Part shown: one piece after another, positions 1 through 8,502 of the stretch
How the letters are laid out: the number at the start of each line of letters is the position of its first letter
Position numbering within the stretch: the stretch's first letter is position 1
Assembly: GCA_032622095.1 (NCBI GenBank)
Contig: CP136064.1
Coordinates: 170,446,310 to 170,510,309 of the forward strand
Length of the DNA: 64,000 bases
Direction: 5' to 3'
Source: Siphonodentalium dalli
Lineage: Eukaryota > Mollusca > Scaphopoda > Gadilida > Siphonodentaliidae
Translations under genes and position numbers: made by a program
The notes under the pieces: generated by a model
Database searches by the model: none
What the model was told of the DNA's origin: nothing
The model's input: the letters and a program-made list of their open reading frames with translations, nothing else

Positions 1-507
1 CACATCCTGTTCTACATATAGGCCAACTCCCAAACAACAACACGAAGTAGTATTATTTACAATTATTTATTTATGATGCTATATATATTGTGTTACATAG
101 GTCGAAAAACGTTTCTGTCTTTGTCAACCGTCAAATGTGCTGGAAAAGTTCCGTAAACTAAGATGACTGTTGTTTCTGGTAGAGCTTCACTAAACCTCAT
201 ATCTAGTTGTACTAATCCTTTGTTGACAGACGCGACATTTTCTCCGTAAGGCTCTATGCAGAATATGGTGAAACCTTCTTTATAAGATTCTCTATCAATA
301 GATGATCCTGGGAATGCACTCACCAAGTTGTTGTAGGCATCCATATAGTCGTCTTTTTAAAAGTTCATATTTAAGGGGCAGCTCGGTACCGATTGTCCAT
401 CCATGGTAAGCGCTAAATGACTGCAGTTATGTTTAAAATTGTACGGATTCTTGGTGTAGCTGCCATTCAATGCCTCTGCCTCCGTAATTACGATTAAAAT
501 CCTTTGT
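1..507 (+). repeat. Left terminal inverted repeat of the Polinton-like element
   Basis: The outer 80 bases are AT-rich and pair with 8513-8590. The inner part, 93-505, is an inverted copy of 3765-4176 and so contains the last third of the capsid gene. Identity stops abruptly at about 507, where a RING-encoding fragment begins. The arm may extend to the left of the window. Confidence 0.9.
93..505 (-). pseudogene. Major capsid protein, C-terminal fragment inside the left TIR
   Basis: Read on the minus strand this encodes the same C-terminal segment as the plus-strand capsid gene that ends at 4176, through the terminal residues DKDRNVF. An in-frame TAA lies upstream of the open part (93-344), in the A/T run near 350. 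One extra codon relative to the other copy lies near 275-285. It has no 5' portion and cannot make a capsid. It exists because the terminal repeat extends into the gene. Confidence 0.85.
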
Positions 508-618
508 TTTCTTCAGTGTTCACACATTTGTGCTTGTAAAATGTGTGCAGTAGCGATAGAGAACTGCCCCGTATGCAGACAAAACATAATTGCTATGACG
601 AGAGTTTTCTTATTATAA
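506..618 (+). pseudogene. IAP-type RING finger, C-terminal fragment
   Basis: The frame ending at the TAA at 616-618 encodes a Cys-x-His, then Cys-x-Cys-x2-Cys, then CPVCR spacing, followed by a short hydrophobic tail (ITRVFL-like). This is the second half of a C3HC4 RING as found at the end of inhibitor-of-apoptosis proteins, which act as E3 ubiquitin ligases. The open frame is cut at about 506, exactly where the left inverted repeat ends, so its N-terminal part, including any BIR domain, was lost when that junction formed. Large DNA viruses and Polintons of invertebrates can carry IAP-like genes. Here only about 36 codons remain. Confidence 0.7.
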
Positions 619-674
619 GGATACTGATGATAGCCTTTCAGGGGAAAAATGGAGTCTGAACGTGTATCAGAAAA

Positions 675-884
675 ATGGGAATGGTTAGGGCAAAAGTCCC
701 AAGGTCAGAAATGGTTTATATTTGCCAGATGAAAATATTGTACACTGTAATTATTACAGCTATAGTGAATATATCATTAGATAACGAGCCTAAAACATTA
801 TGGGTTTCTCTGTTGAGTTCCGGTATTGGAATCGCCCTACCGACACCTACCATAGGTAGTAAACCAACCCCAATACGAGTATAG
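675..884 (+). CDS. Small hydrophobic ORF of unknown function
   Basis: A 69-codon frame lies between the RING fragment and the TBP-like gene. It encodes a hydrophobic stretch (ILYTVIITAIV), then a second weaker one (LWVSLLSSGIGIALP), and a proline-rich end. Small membrane proteins are common in this kind of element, but no family is recognised and the frame may be chance. The start at 675 is simply the first ATG. Confidence 0.25.
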   Translation: MGMVRAKVPRSEMVYICQMKILYTVIITAIVNISLDNEPKTLWVSLLSSGIGIALPTPTIGSKPTPIRV

Positions 885-918
885 AGATAACTTTTAAAAC
901 ATACGTTACTTCACCAAA

Positions 919-1434
919 ATGGTGCGTTAAACAAACTTCGTCATTTCTGGCAATATGGGTTTTAAGCCCAACCTGGTGGAGCTGACTAATAAATTGTGTA
1001 ATACTGTATACAACTCGAACATAATGATATGGAAGAACCGAGGCATAGGAGGGTGCTGTTGGATATACAAAAATGGTCAGCTATTATTTATGGGTGCAGC
1101 AGCCAAATGCGAGGATGCCGTCAAGAAATTAAGAAGATATGTTAGAATAATTCAAAAAATAAGATACCCTGTTTATATGAGTAATATGAAAGTCATTACT
1201 TCATCAATGACTCACGACCTATACTAAAAACTCAATTTGGTTAAAATAGCAGACTGTTTGGATAGCAGTTACGAACCTGAATTATTTCCCGGTTTGATGT
1301 TAAAGAGAAACAATATAAATTTCACCTGTCATACTAGCGGAAAAATATTAATAACGGGAGTTAAATGACGAAAGGACATAAACGATGTGATATATCCTAC
1401 ACTCTTGGAAATAGGGTTGTGTAGCGATGGATGA
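919..1434 (+). pseudogene. TATA-binding-protein-like gene (both saddle repeats), broken by stops
   Basis: One continuous frame of about 172 codons aligns by eye along the whole TBP core. The first repeat runs from the N/I-x-V start near 937, through the LVELTNKL helix region, a YN pair and KNGQLLFMGA (in place of SSGKMVCTGA), to the helix RRYVRIIQKI. The second repeat contains SSYEPELFPGLM, TSGKILITGVK and a final IYPTLLE helix. TBP binds DNA in the minor groove through the two saddle repeats. An ATG at 919 is followed by TAA (928-930), and further stops are TAA (1225-1227) and TGA (1366-1368). No frameshift was found. The gene sits directly upstream of the integrase and overlaps its ATG at 1427. 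A role in late viral-type transcription is an inference from its location. It is clearly not a host TBP locus, because it lies inside the element. Confidence 0.8.
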
Positions 1435-2319
1435 ACACTTGAAACTTATTTATTACGACCCGTCTAACACTGGTAGTTTCGGAGATGTTGAGTGATTATA
1501 CAGAGCCGTAAAGGATGAAGGTATACACAGAATTAGTAGGAAGAAAATACGAGATTGGTTAGCTTCCCACGAAACTTATAGCCTAGTAAGACTGCGCCGA
1601 CTTAAATTTCCGAGAAGTAGAGTGATAGTTCGCGGACTTGACTCGTTGTGGGATTCTGATTTGGCTGATATGAATGTGACTAGTAGTCAATTCAGATACA
1701 TATTGGTGCGTATAGATATATTCTCCCGATTCGCGTGGGCTCGAGCTTTGAAGAAAAAAAATGCCAAAGATGTGAGTGCTGCATTCGAAGACATATTCGC
1801 CCGAGAAATAAGACAACCACTCGTACTAAGACCTGATAAAGGCGGCGAATATGCGTTAGTTAAACGTGTGTTGAAAAGAGAAAAAATAAAACATTTAATC
1901 ACAGATAATGAAACGAAAGCTAATTATGCCGAGGTTTGCTCAATACTACAGGATATAATATATACCTACAATGGTAGTAGGCACAGATCAATAGGTCGGG
2001 CTCCTTCTGAAATTAATAAGGAAAATGAATCGGAAGTGAGGTACAAACTAGCTTTGAAGCGTAAAGAAAGGGTGGTAAAAAGTGGACAGGGAGATATAGA
2101 AGAGATAACATAAACGTTTATAAGATAAAAGATTGGAACGAAGAGGTGACTGGCTAACTTTACGAACAAGAATTACAAGGGGTCAAAGTTGACGCTGATA
2201 CAACATACAGAATAGAAAACGTTTTAAAGAAAAGCAGAGGGAAGGTACTCATTAGGTGGCTGAATTGGGGCCCCAGGTTTGATTCCTGGATACCTGAAGT
2301 TGACCCAGTTAAATACTGA
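1427..2319 (+). pseudogene. Polinton-type integrase with C-terminal chromodomain, broken
   Basis: Retroviral-type (DDE) integrase that would insert the element's DNA. The N-terminal part has the YDPSNTGSFG motif usual for this family, followed by TGA at 1493-1495. The core then runs open from about 1496 to 2113, with DLADM supplying the first catalytic aspartate and a PDKGGEY motif at the second. After the TDNETKANYAE segment the frame jumps directly to LQDIIYTYN, so roughly 25 residues after the expected catalytic glutamate look deleted. A frameshift near 2095-2113 and a TAA at 2155-2157 separate a chromodomain (YRIENVL, then VLIRWLNW, then FDSWIPE) ending at 2317-2319. Chromodomains steer such integrases to modified histones. 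Confidence 0.85.
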
Positions 2320-2709
2320 TGATGAGGCTATATATTTCCAGTGATAAATACAAAGACTATTTTCCAGACAATGTGGGTGGAGATTTTACTTTACCTCTGC
2401 CATCGAATTGACATCTGAATAGTGGATGGACAGTCACCTTGGAACAAATATCTATGAACCCAAAACCACATAACAGAATAATTTACGTATGCTGTGACCT
2501 TTGTCAAGCATCCAGACTGCCTACTCAATCTCTTCAAGTGCTGAGGGTTATATACATGGATGGTGCGGGAGACTTCGTGGGAAGTACAGCGGTTCCTGTC
2601 ACAGGGGACCCTCAAACTTTTTAAGGATTATTTACTGGACGAAAATTTGAAAATAATAGAAATTGACTCATTGGATTGCATCTTGTTAGTGAACGATGGT
2701 CGGGACTAG
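2319..2709 (+). pseudogene. Small penton-like minor capsid protein, broken
   Basis: The frame starts with tandem ATGs at 2319 and 2322, overlapping the integrase stop. It encodes a short N-terminal LYISS segment, an acidic-aromatic stretch DYFPDN, then DFTLPLPS, a TGA at 2409-2411, and a continuous region to about 2620. A frameshift near 2615 leads to a tail that ends at the TAG at 2707-2709. The start, the DFTLPLP motif followed by a G-W-x-V strand, the size (about 130 codons) and the place between integrase and capsid fit the penton-like small structural protein of Polintons. The assignment is by pattern and context only. Confidence 0.55.
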
Positions 2710-2989
2710 ATATTATTACGACGCTGTGCATAGGACGTATATGCCAACGAAACCAGGAAATAATGTGTCAATAGCTAAGCCTCGGAAAGCTACTAAATTA
2801 GTTACTAAGAAGAAAATAAATATTAAACCTAAAAAAAGCGAGAGAAAGAAGAAATATGTCAAGGGTAGAACAGCTCCGAAAATCAACCAATCAGGGCGGA
2901 TGGTGAAGAAGTCGAAAGTTATAAGGAGAAAGAGACTGAGTGATGTTTTCGATAATCATGGACAGACTACCCATATTCAGAGAAGTTGA
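2696..2989 (+). CDS. Small basic protein, possible virion core/DNA-condensing protein
   Basis: An intact 97-codon ORF, one of the few uninterrupted ones in the element. It opens with a tyrosine-rich VGTRYYYDAVHRTYMP segment and then becomes very lysine/arginine-rich (KKINIKPKKSERKKKY, later KKSKVIRRKR). It overlaps the penton-like gene at its start and the capsid gene at its end, a compact viral layout. Small Lys/Arg-rich core proteins occur in adenovirus-like and adintovirus genomes, so a DNA-condensing role is plausible. No specific family motif was recognised. Confidence 0.5.
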   Translation: MVGTRYYYDAVHRTYMPTKPGNNVSIAKPRKATKLVTKKKINIKPKKSERKKKYVKGRTAPKINQSGRMVKKSKVIRRKRLSDVFDNHGQTTHIQRS

Positions 2990-4176
2990 AGAAGTTAGTC
3001 ACGCGCATAAAGAATGGATGGAGTTCAACCCCTCCACTGCCATTACAGAAAATTCACCCATAGAATTTTATATACCAGGGACATCTAATGATTACGTCGA
3101 TTTACGAAACAGCACTCTCAGCGTTAAACTTAAGATAGTTAAAGATGATGGTTCAGCATTGTCTTCAACATCGAAAGTCGGCCCCCATTAACATGCCTCT
3201 TTCGTCGATATTTAGTTCCGTCAATATGGAATTATAGCACACGCCAGTAGGATCCCTAGGTCCTTATTACCCGTATAAGGCCTATCTGGACACGTTACTA
3301 GAGGCGACGGAGACACAACTACAACATACGCTTTCCGAACGACTATACAGAAAGGACAGAGCGAAACATATGGAATCCACTACTCTAAATGTGGGTCTAC
3401 TAACGAGAAAAGACTTTTTCGATGACAATGCTATTCTATCAATGTCAGGACCAATCAGCCACGACCTATGCCAGCAGAAGCGTTACGTGTTGAACGGAGT
3501 TCCCGTCAAAATAACTTTATGGCCTAATAAAAATGCCTTTTGTTTAATGAGCGGAGACACTACTCCCAAATACAAAATAAAAATAACGGAAGCTAAATTT
3601 AAAGCTTGTTTCGTCAAAACAGAAAATGGGGCTGATATAGAAAGAAAACTCGCTACAAAAGACGCTATCAACCCTTACAGAAAGTCGGTCATTAAAGCCT
3701 TCTCTGTCGCCAAAGGTGCCTTCAATTTCACAGCGACTAACGTATTCCAAAATGATGTTCCACAAAGGATTTTAATCGTAATTAAGGAGGCAGAGGCATT
3801 GAATGGCAGCTACACCAAGAATCCATACAATTTTAAACATTATAATTGCAGTCATTTAGCGCTTACAGTGGATGCACAATCAGTACCGAGCCGCCCTTTA
3901 AATATGAACTTTAAAAAAGATGACTATATGGATGCCTACCACATCTCGGTGAGTGCATTCCCAGGATCATCTATTGATAGAGAATCTTATAAAGGTTTCA
4001 CCATATTCTGTATTCAGCCTTACGGAGAAAATGTCGCGTCTGTCAATAAAGGATTAGTACAACTAGACATGAGGTTCAGTGAAGCTCTGCCGGAAACAGC
4101 AGTCATCTTAGTTTACAAAACTTGTCCAGCATATTTGATGGTTGACAAAGACAGAAACGTTTTTCTACCTATGTAA
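2958..4176 (+). pseudogene. Major capsid protein (double jelly-roll, Polinton type), broken
   Basis: Reading begins at an ATG at 2958 (2940 is possible) with an N-terminal strand FNPSTA, then SPIEFYIPG and a YVDL motif. It is interrupted by a frameshift around 3186-3191 and a TAG at 3235-3237, and then runs open to the TAA after 4176. Later landmarks are YYPYKAYLDTLL, NGVPVKITLWPNK, NGSYTKNPYNFKHYN and the terminal DKDRNVF. This is the protein family often annotated in animal genomes as F54H12.2-like, identified in the Polinton literature as the virion shell protein. At about 405 codons the length is close to complete. The segment from about 3765 onward is duplicated in inverted orientation at 93-505. 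Confidence 0.85.
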
Positions 4177-4190
4177 CACAATATATATAT
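3765..4190 (-). repeat. Right terminal inverted repeat, inner part
   Basis: This is the complement of 80-507. It contains the capsid C-terminus and stops in an (AT)n run at about 4180, where the Penelope-like element has been inserted. The arm continues on the far side at about 8503. Confidence 0.85.
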
Positions 4191-4388
4191 ATATATATTT
4201 CACAGTTTAGTATAGCATGTGCACAGTAATATATATGGTCCAAGATTGATATAAGACATGTCTATAGAAAATAATTCATTTAATTAAAATGTCTATAGGC
4301 CTTTCGTGGCATTGCCACTTTTCAATAGACGACAATAATGATTATGACGTCATAGCGTCATGGGAGATAACTCAATTTAGAGAGAACG

Positions 4389-4718
4389 TCATTTCCTGAG
4401 TGCATTAAGTTTACACTTGAAATGTTTCATATAAAAGTCTTCTCTTTGCTGTCTGAGTATTTTGTTGTCGGACTGTAGTTTTTGAAACGGGAAAATTGAA
4501 AAGTTCCTATCCCCGCATTCATCCAAGTGTGCACTGAGCGGAATTTTTCGATATTCTGGTTGTTTAATTTGCTGCTTGTGAATTCTCGTTCTTTCTCGCA
4601 GTGTATTGCCCGTTTCTCCGACGTAACTTTCTGAACATCCATGGCAGACGATACAATAGATTAAGTTTCTTGTCCCACAGTCCATAGAAACATTCGGATA
4701 CATTTTCATACCATTTTT
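4389..4718 (-). CDS. GIY-YIG endonuclease domain of the Penelope-like element
   Basis: This domain continues in the same frame as the reverse transcriptase after a single TAA (4719-4721, minus strand). It encodes NLIYCIVC (GIY position), ESYVGET (YIG position), the arginine-rich helix RERTRIHKQQI, a histidine-cysteine pair HLDEC, and NFSIFPF. The endonuclease nicks the target so that its 3' end can prime reverse transcription. Normally it is fused to the reverse transcriptase. Here the stop codon separates the two, and the first methionine after it is at 4709. Confidence 0.85.
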   Translation of the reverse strand, partial: KNGMKMYPNVSMDCGTRNLIYCIVCHGCSESYVGETGNTLRERTRIHKQQIKQPEYRKIPLSAHLDECGDRNFSIFPFQKLQSDNKILRQQREDFYMKHFKCKLNALRK

Positions 4719-6707
4719 TTATTTTAGGTTTTCGCCTGTATGGATATAATTGCATGTCCCACATCGTTTGTCACTACATTTATTCACTAAATTCGATTTC
4801 CCACCAGTTGTGAATCTTGCTTTTGTCAGAATCTTTTTAAAGTTTTTTGGCTGACGTTTGCTCGGTAAAATATCATCTGATTTCATTGCGGCATTCATTG
4901 TTTCACTTTTCTGTAGGATGGGAAATAGTTGTTTTGCAACTGTGGCCATATTAGGATGATGTGGGTTATGTGTGGAAACTAATGGAGTTGGATCCGATAT
5001 TGGTTTTGGTGACATTTTTGCGCGTAGATCAGCGATGGGGATGACCCTTGTGCGTTCTATGCCATCCTGTATCAGTTTTTTCGGATAGTGTTGTTTTTCT
5101 AGAAACATCTTCAGTTCAGAAAGTCTATGGTCACGTTGTTTGTCTTGACTAACGATTGTGCACACCCTTCTTGCCAGACAATAGGGGATGTTACGCTTAG
5201 TGTGCGATGGGTGGCACGAACGGAAATCCAGATATTGGTGTGTGTCTGTTAGTTTGTAGAATATGTCCGTTTGTAATTTATTTTTGTCAGCCAAAACAAG
5301 CACATCCAGAAATGGTAATTTTTCACGGCTCCATTCTGATGAAAATTTGATTGATGGATGAAGTGAGTTCAGAAGTGAAAGGAACTGGTTGAGGGTCTCT
5401 GTTGAATCTTCCCAAATAATGAAACAATCATCCAGATACCTTTTCCATGTACACATAATATGTTCACTGATGTTGGTCTGGAATGATTCTTTTACTTTCG
5501 TATACAGTTGATGTTCGAGAAATCCCATTACTAAATTTGCGTAGGTTGGGGCCATCTTTGTACCCATAGCCGTGCCTTTAATTTGAAGAAAATATCTCTC
5601 GTCAAAGAAGAAGTTATTGTTTTCTAAAACTATGTCAACTGCATTCAGAATGAAATCCTCACTGAAGCGATCGTTCAATATATCATTATGTTCCTTCATC
5701 CAAAATTTAAGTGCCTCCTTTCCAAGTGAATGGGGGATGCACGAATATAAATTTGTCACATCGCAGCTCACAAGTATAGACCCTTCTTTTATTTCGCGTG
5801 GTAACTTGCGGATGAAGTCCATGTCATCTCGGAGATAGCTAGGTATTTTTCCACAGAGAGGTTTAAGAATTATGACCACGAAGTTACTCAAACGATTAGT
5901 CGGGCACGAAGGTCCAGCTATTATGGGTCGTAATTTGAGATCTGTTGGTTCTTCCAGTTCCATATAAGAGCTATTCTGAAGTTTGATTGCTTCTTGTATT
6001 TGCTTACTCTTGTGTATTTTCGGAAGACCGTATATATTACTGCTGTTATGTTCAAAATTTATAAGATAGTCCCTTTCTTTTTCCGTGGTACATTTGGGGA
6101 ATGTTGTTAGAAGATTCTTGATTATTTTAAACGTGTTTTCGTCAGTATTGGTTTCGTTTTCTTCATAGAATTCTTCATTTTGGATTAACTCCTCAATAAG
6201 AAGTCGATAATATGTTTGATTCATAATGACGATAGCGCCCCCTTTATCCGCTTCTTTAATTATGATGGATTTGTCCTGTTGTAAGCAATTTATAGCCTCG
6301 TTTTCCATTTTGGAGATATTTTGTTTCACATTTATATCCGTGGGTGGAATTTTCACCAAGGTTTCTATGTATTCATCTAGGTGAGGGTCGCGTCCTTTTG
6401 GTGGTGTTTTGTTCGATTTGTTACGAACCAGTGATCCATCTGTTGTTAATTCTTTTCCGTGATGATATTCAATGAGTCGTAATTTTCTTCCAAACTCCAA
6501 GACATCTGTTTCAAGTTCTCTTACGTCTTTTCTAGGTGTCGGTGTAAATTTTAAGCCACGCTCAAGAACTTTAATTTCAACTTCTGTCAGTTTTCTGTTT
6601 GATAGGTTTATTATTTTAGGATCTACATGTTCGTCACATATTTTTTCTTCGTTGGGTTCATTCTGCTTTGCTTGATCCTTGTGACTTGGGGATAGCCTTG
6701 TCCTCAA
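4719..6707 (-). CDS. Penelope-like reverse transcriptase
   Basis: A 662-codon frame. Residues 150-160 hold KEADKGGAIV, 227-233 GLPKIHK, and 313-324 VSCDVTNLYSCI with the first catalytic aspartate at 316. Residues 378-392 hold GTAMGTKMAPTYANL, and 424-427 the YLDD catalytic box. A thumb-like region with RNIPYCLARR follows, then a C-terminal Cys cluster (CSDKRCGTC, 644-652). These are the standard motifs of Penelope-like reverse transcriptases, and both aspartate sites are intact. The frame has no ATG where it opens, so it probably starts by re-initiation or frameshift from the upstream SR-rich ORF. It ends at an in-frame TAA just before the endonuclease. Confidence 0.92.
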   Translation of the reverse strand: MRTRLSPSHKDQAKQNEPNEEKICDEHVDPKIINLSNRKLTEVEIKVLERGLKFTPTPRKDVRELETDVLEFGRKLRLIEYHHGKELTTDGSLVRNKSNKTPPKGRDPHLDEYIETLVKIPPTDINVKQNISKMENEAINCLQQDKSIIIKEADKGGAIVIMNQTYYRLLIEELIQNEEFYEENETNTDENTFKIIKNLLTTFPKCTTEKERDYLINFEHNSSNIYGLPKIHKSKQIQEAIKLQNSSYMELEEPTDLKLRPIIAGPSCPTNRLSNFVVIILKPLCGKIPSYLRDDMDFIRKLPREIKEGSILVSCDVTNLYSCIPHSLGKEALKFWMKEHNDILNDRFSEDFILNAVDIVLENNNFFFDERYFLQIKGTAMGTKMAPTYANLVMGFLEHQLYTKVKESFQTNISEHIMCTWKRYLDDCFIIWEDSTETLNQFLSLLNSLHPSIKFSSEWSREKLPFLDVLVLADKNKLQTDIFYKLTDTHQYLDFRSCHPSHTKRNIPYCLARRVCTIVSQDKQRDHRLSELKMFLEKQHYPKKLIQDGIERTRVIPIADLRAKMSPKPISDPTPLVSTHNPHHPNMATVAKQLFPILQKSETMNAAMKSDDILPSKRQPKNFKKILTKARFTTGGKSNLVNKCSDKRCGTCNYIHTGENLK

Positions 6708-7309
6708 AAACGGGTTTCTCTATTTTGTCCGTTTTGTGGCCGACGATAGTTAATTGATCTCCCCGATATTTGTTGCCTGTTTGGTACAAAATCATCGGGA
6801 ATATTTTGTCCAGGAGCACGATTGTAGTATCCCGATCGCATGACATCAGAGTATAAACGCCCATCTCTTCTATTAGAGCGATATTCTGATCTCCCACGCG
6901 ATTTGCTACGGTATGATACTTGCCCAAAATTGTTGCGAGGAGTACTTCTAGATCTGCTTCTAGATTTACTCCAGTTTCTTTTTTGTGTTTTATTTATTCT
7001 ATTTGTTGGTATTTTCGGATTATATTTTTTCGTCTTTACCGCATTGTTAGAATTCTGTTTATGCGTCGTGCGTTCTGGTTCTTTTGTGGATTGTTTTCCT
7101 TTTTGTTCCTTGGTAAGAAAATCACTTTCTGTATCAAACTTGAGTTCATATTCATCCAGGAACTTTTTATTTTTAGTTTCCCAAATTGTTAGAGATTTGG
7201 TTTCATTTGCAGATGTTTCTTCTGCCCACATCTCTTTTAATTTGTCAGCAATTAGACCAGTTGCCGCACTAGTTATTTCTTCCTGCATTGCTGCATCTAT
7301 GTTATGCAA
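6704..7309 (-). CDS. Upstream ORF of the Penelope-like element, SR-rich basic protein
   Basis: An open frame of 201 codons lies just upstream of the reverse transcriptase ORF on the same strand. Its stop overlaps the beginning of that ORF in another frame. The N-terminal half is acidic and helix-like (MQEEITSAATGLIADKLKEM, then DEYELKFDTESDF). The C-terminal half is strongly basic with serine-arginine repeats (SKSRSRSRS, SYRSKSRGRSEYRS). Nucleic-acid binding or an ORF1p-like role is an inference. The 5' end of the element is missing here, because the inverted truncated copy starts about 20 bases beyond the first methionine, so the true N-terminus is uncertain. Confidence 0.6.
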   Translation of the reverse strand: MHNIDAAMQEEITSAATGLIADKLKEMWAEETSANETKSLTIWETKNKKFLDEYELKFDTESDFLTKEQKGKQSTKEPERTTHKQNSNNAVKTKKYNPKIPTNRINKTQKRNWSKSRSRSRSTPRNNFGQVSYRSKSRGRSEYRSNRRDGRLYSDVMRSGYYNRAPGQNIPDDFVPNRQQISGRSINYRRPQNGQNRETRF

Positions 7310-7327
7310 TTTCGTCTGATACCTTTT

Positions 7328-8334
7328 CTCAACCAGTTCCTTTCACTTCTGAACTCACTTCATCCGTCAATCAAATTTACATCAGAATGGAGCCGTGAAA
7401 AATTACCATTTCTCTGGATGTGCTTGTTTTGGCTGACAAAAATAAATTACAAACGGACATATTCTACAAACTAACAGACACACACCAATATCTGGATTTC
7501 CGTTCGTGCCACCCATCGCACACTAAGCGTAACATCCCCTATTGTCTGGCAAGACGGGTGTGCACAATCGTTAGTCAAGACAAACAACGTGACCATAGAC
7601 TTTCTGAACTGAAGATGTTTCTAGAAAAACAACACTATCCGAAAAAACTGATACAGGTTGGCATAGAACGCGCAAGGGCCATCCCCATCGCTGATCTACG
7701 CGCAAAAATGTCACCAAAACCAATATCGGATCCAACTCCATTAGTTTTCACACATAACCCACATCATCCTAATATGGCCACAGTTGCAAAACAACTATTT
7801 CCCATCCTACAGAAAAGTGAAACAATGAATGCCGCAATAAAATCAGATGATATTTTACCGAGCAAACGTCAGCCAAAATACTTGAAAAAGATTCTGACAA
7901 AAGCAAGATTCACAACTGGTGGGAAATCGAATTTAGTGAATAAATGTAGTGACAAACGATGTGGGACATGCAATTATATCCATACAGGCGAAAACCTAAA
8001 ATAAAAAAATGGTATGAAAATGTATCCGAATGTTTCTATGGACTGTGGGACAAGAAACTTAATCTATTGTATCGTCTGCCATGGATGTTCAGAAAGTTAC
8101 GTCGGAGAAAAGGGCAATACACTGCGAGAAAGAACGAGAATTCACAAGCAGCAAATTAAACAACCAGAATATCGAAAAATTCCGCTCAGTGCACACTTGG
8201 ATGAATGCGGGGGTAGGAACTTTTCGATTTTCCCGTTTCAAAAACTACAGTCCGACAGCAAAATACTCAGACAGCAAAGAGAAGACTTTTATATGAAACA
8301 TTTCAAGTGTAAACTTAATGCACTCAGGAAATGA
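7328..8334 (+). pseudogene. 5'-truncated second copy of the Penelope-like RT-endonuclease
   Basis: Begins at the codon matching residue 439 of the long copy (LNQFLSLL). It has a 2-bp insertion near 7410 that shifts the frame, then is open from 7420 to 8004 through the thumb and Cys cluster. After a TAA the endonuclease domain follows, open to 8334. Few substitutions separate it from the long copy (for example GETGN against GEKGN), so the two are recent siblings. The polymerase palm is missing, so it cannot function alone. Confidence 0.9.
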
Positions 8335-8390
8335 CGTTCTCTCTAAATTGAGTTATCTCCCTTGACGCTATGACGTCATAATCATTATTG

Positions 8391-8432
8391 TCATCTATTG
8401 AAAAGTGGCAATGCCACGAAAGGCCTATAGAC
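8391..8432 (+). ncRNA. Hammerhead-like hairpin downstream of the endonuclease ORF (degenerate)
   Basis: The sense strand reads CTATTGA, then a perfect 5-bp stem GTGGC/GCCAC with an AAT loop (8405-8417), immediately followed by GAAA (8418-8421). In hammerhead ribozymes the order is CTGATGA, stem II, GAAA. Penelope-like elements are known to carry such ribozymes in their terminal repeats. The CTGATGA box differs at two positions and is separated from the stem by extra A residues, so activity is doubtful. The same structure is in the other copy at about 4291-4333 on the minus strand. Confidence 0.22.
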
Positions 8433-8502
8433 ATTTTAATTAAATGAATTATTTTCTATAGACATGTCTTATATCAATCTTGGACCATATATATATATAT
8501 AT

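Noticed and set aside
919-4176. Alternative genetic code to explain in-frame stops in the Polinton genes
   Set aside because: TAA, TAG and TGA all occur, together with frameshifts and an internal deletion. Ordinary decay explains this better.
6840-7319. 159-codon hydrophobic plus-strand ORF
   Set aside because: It is the antisense of the SR-rich Penelope ORF. The phenylalanine/leucine richness comes from complementing lysine/arginine-rich codons.
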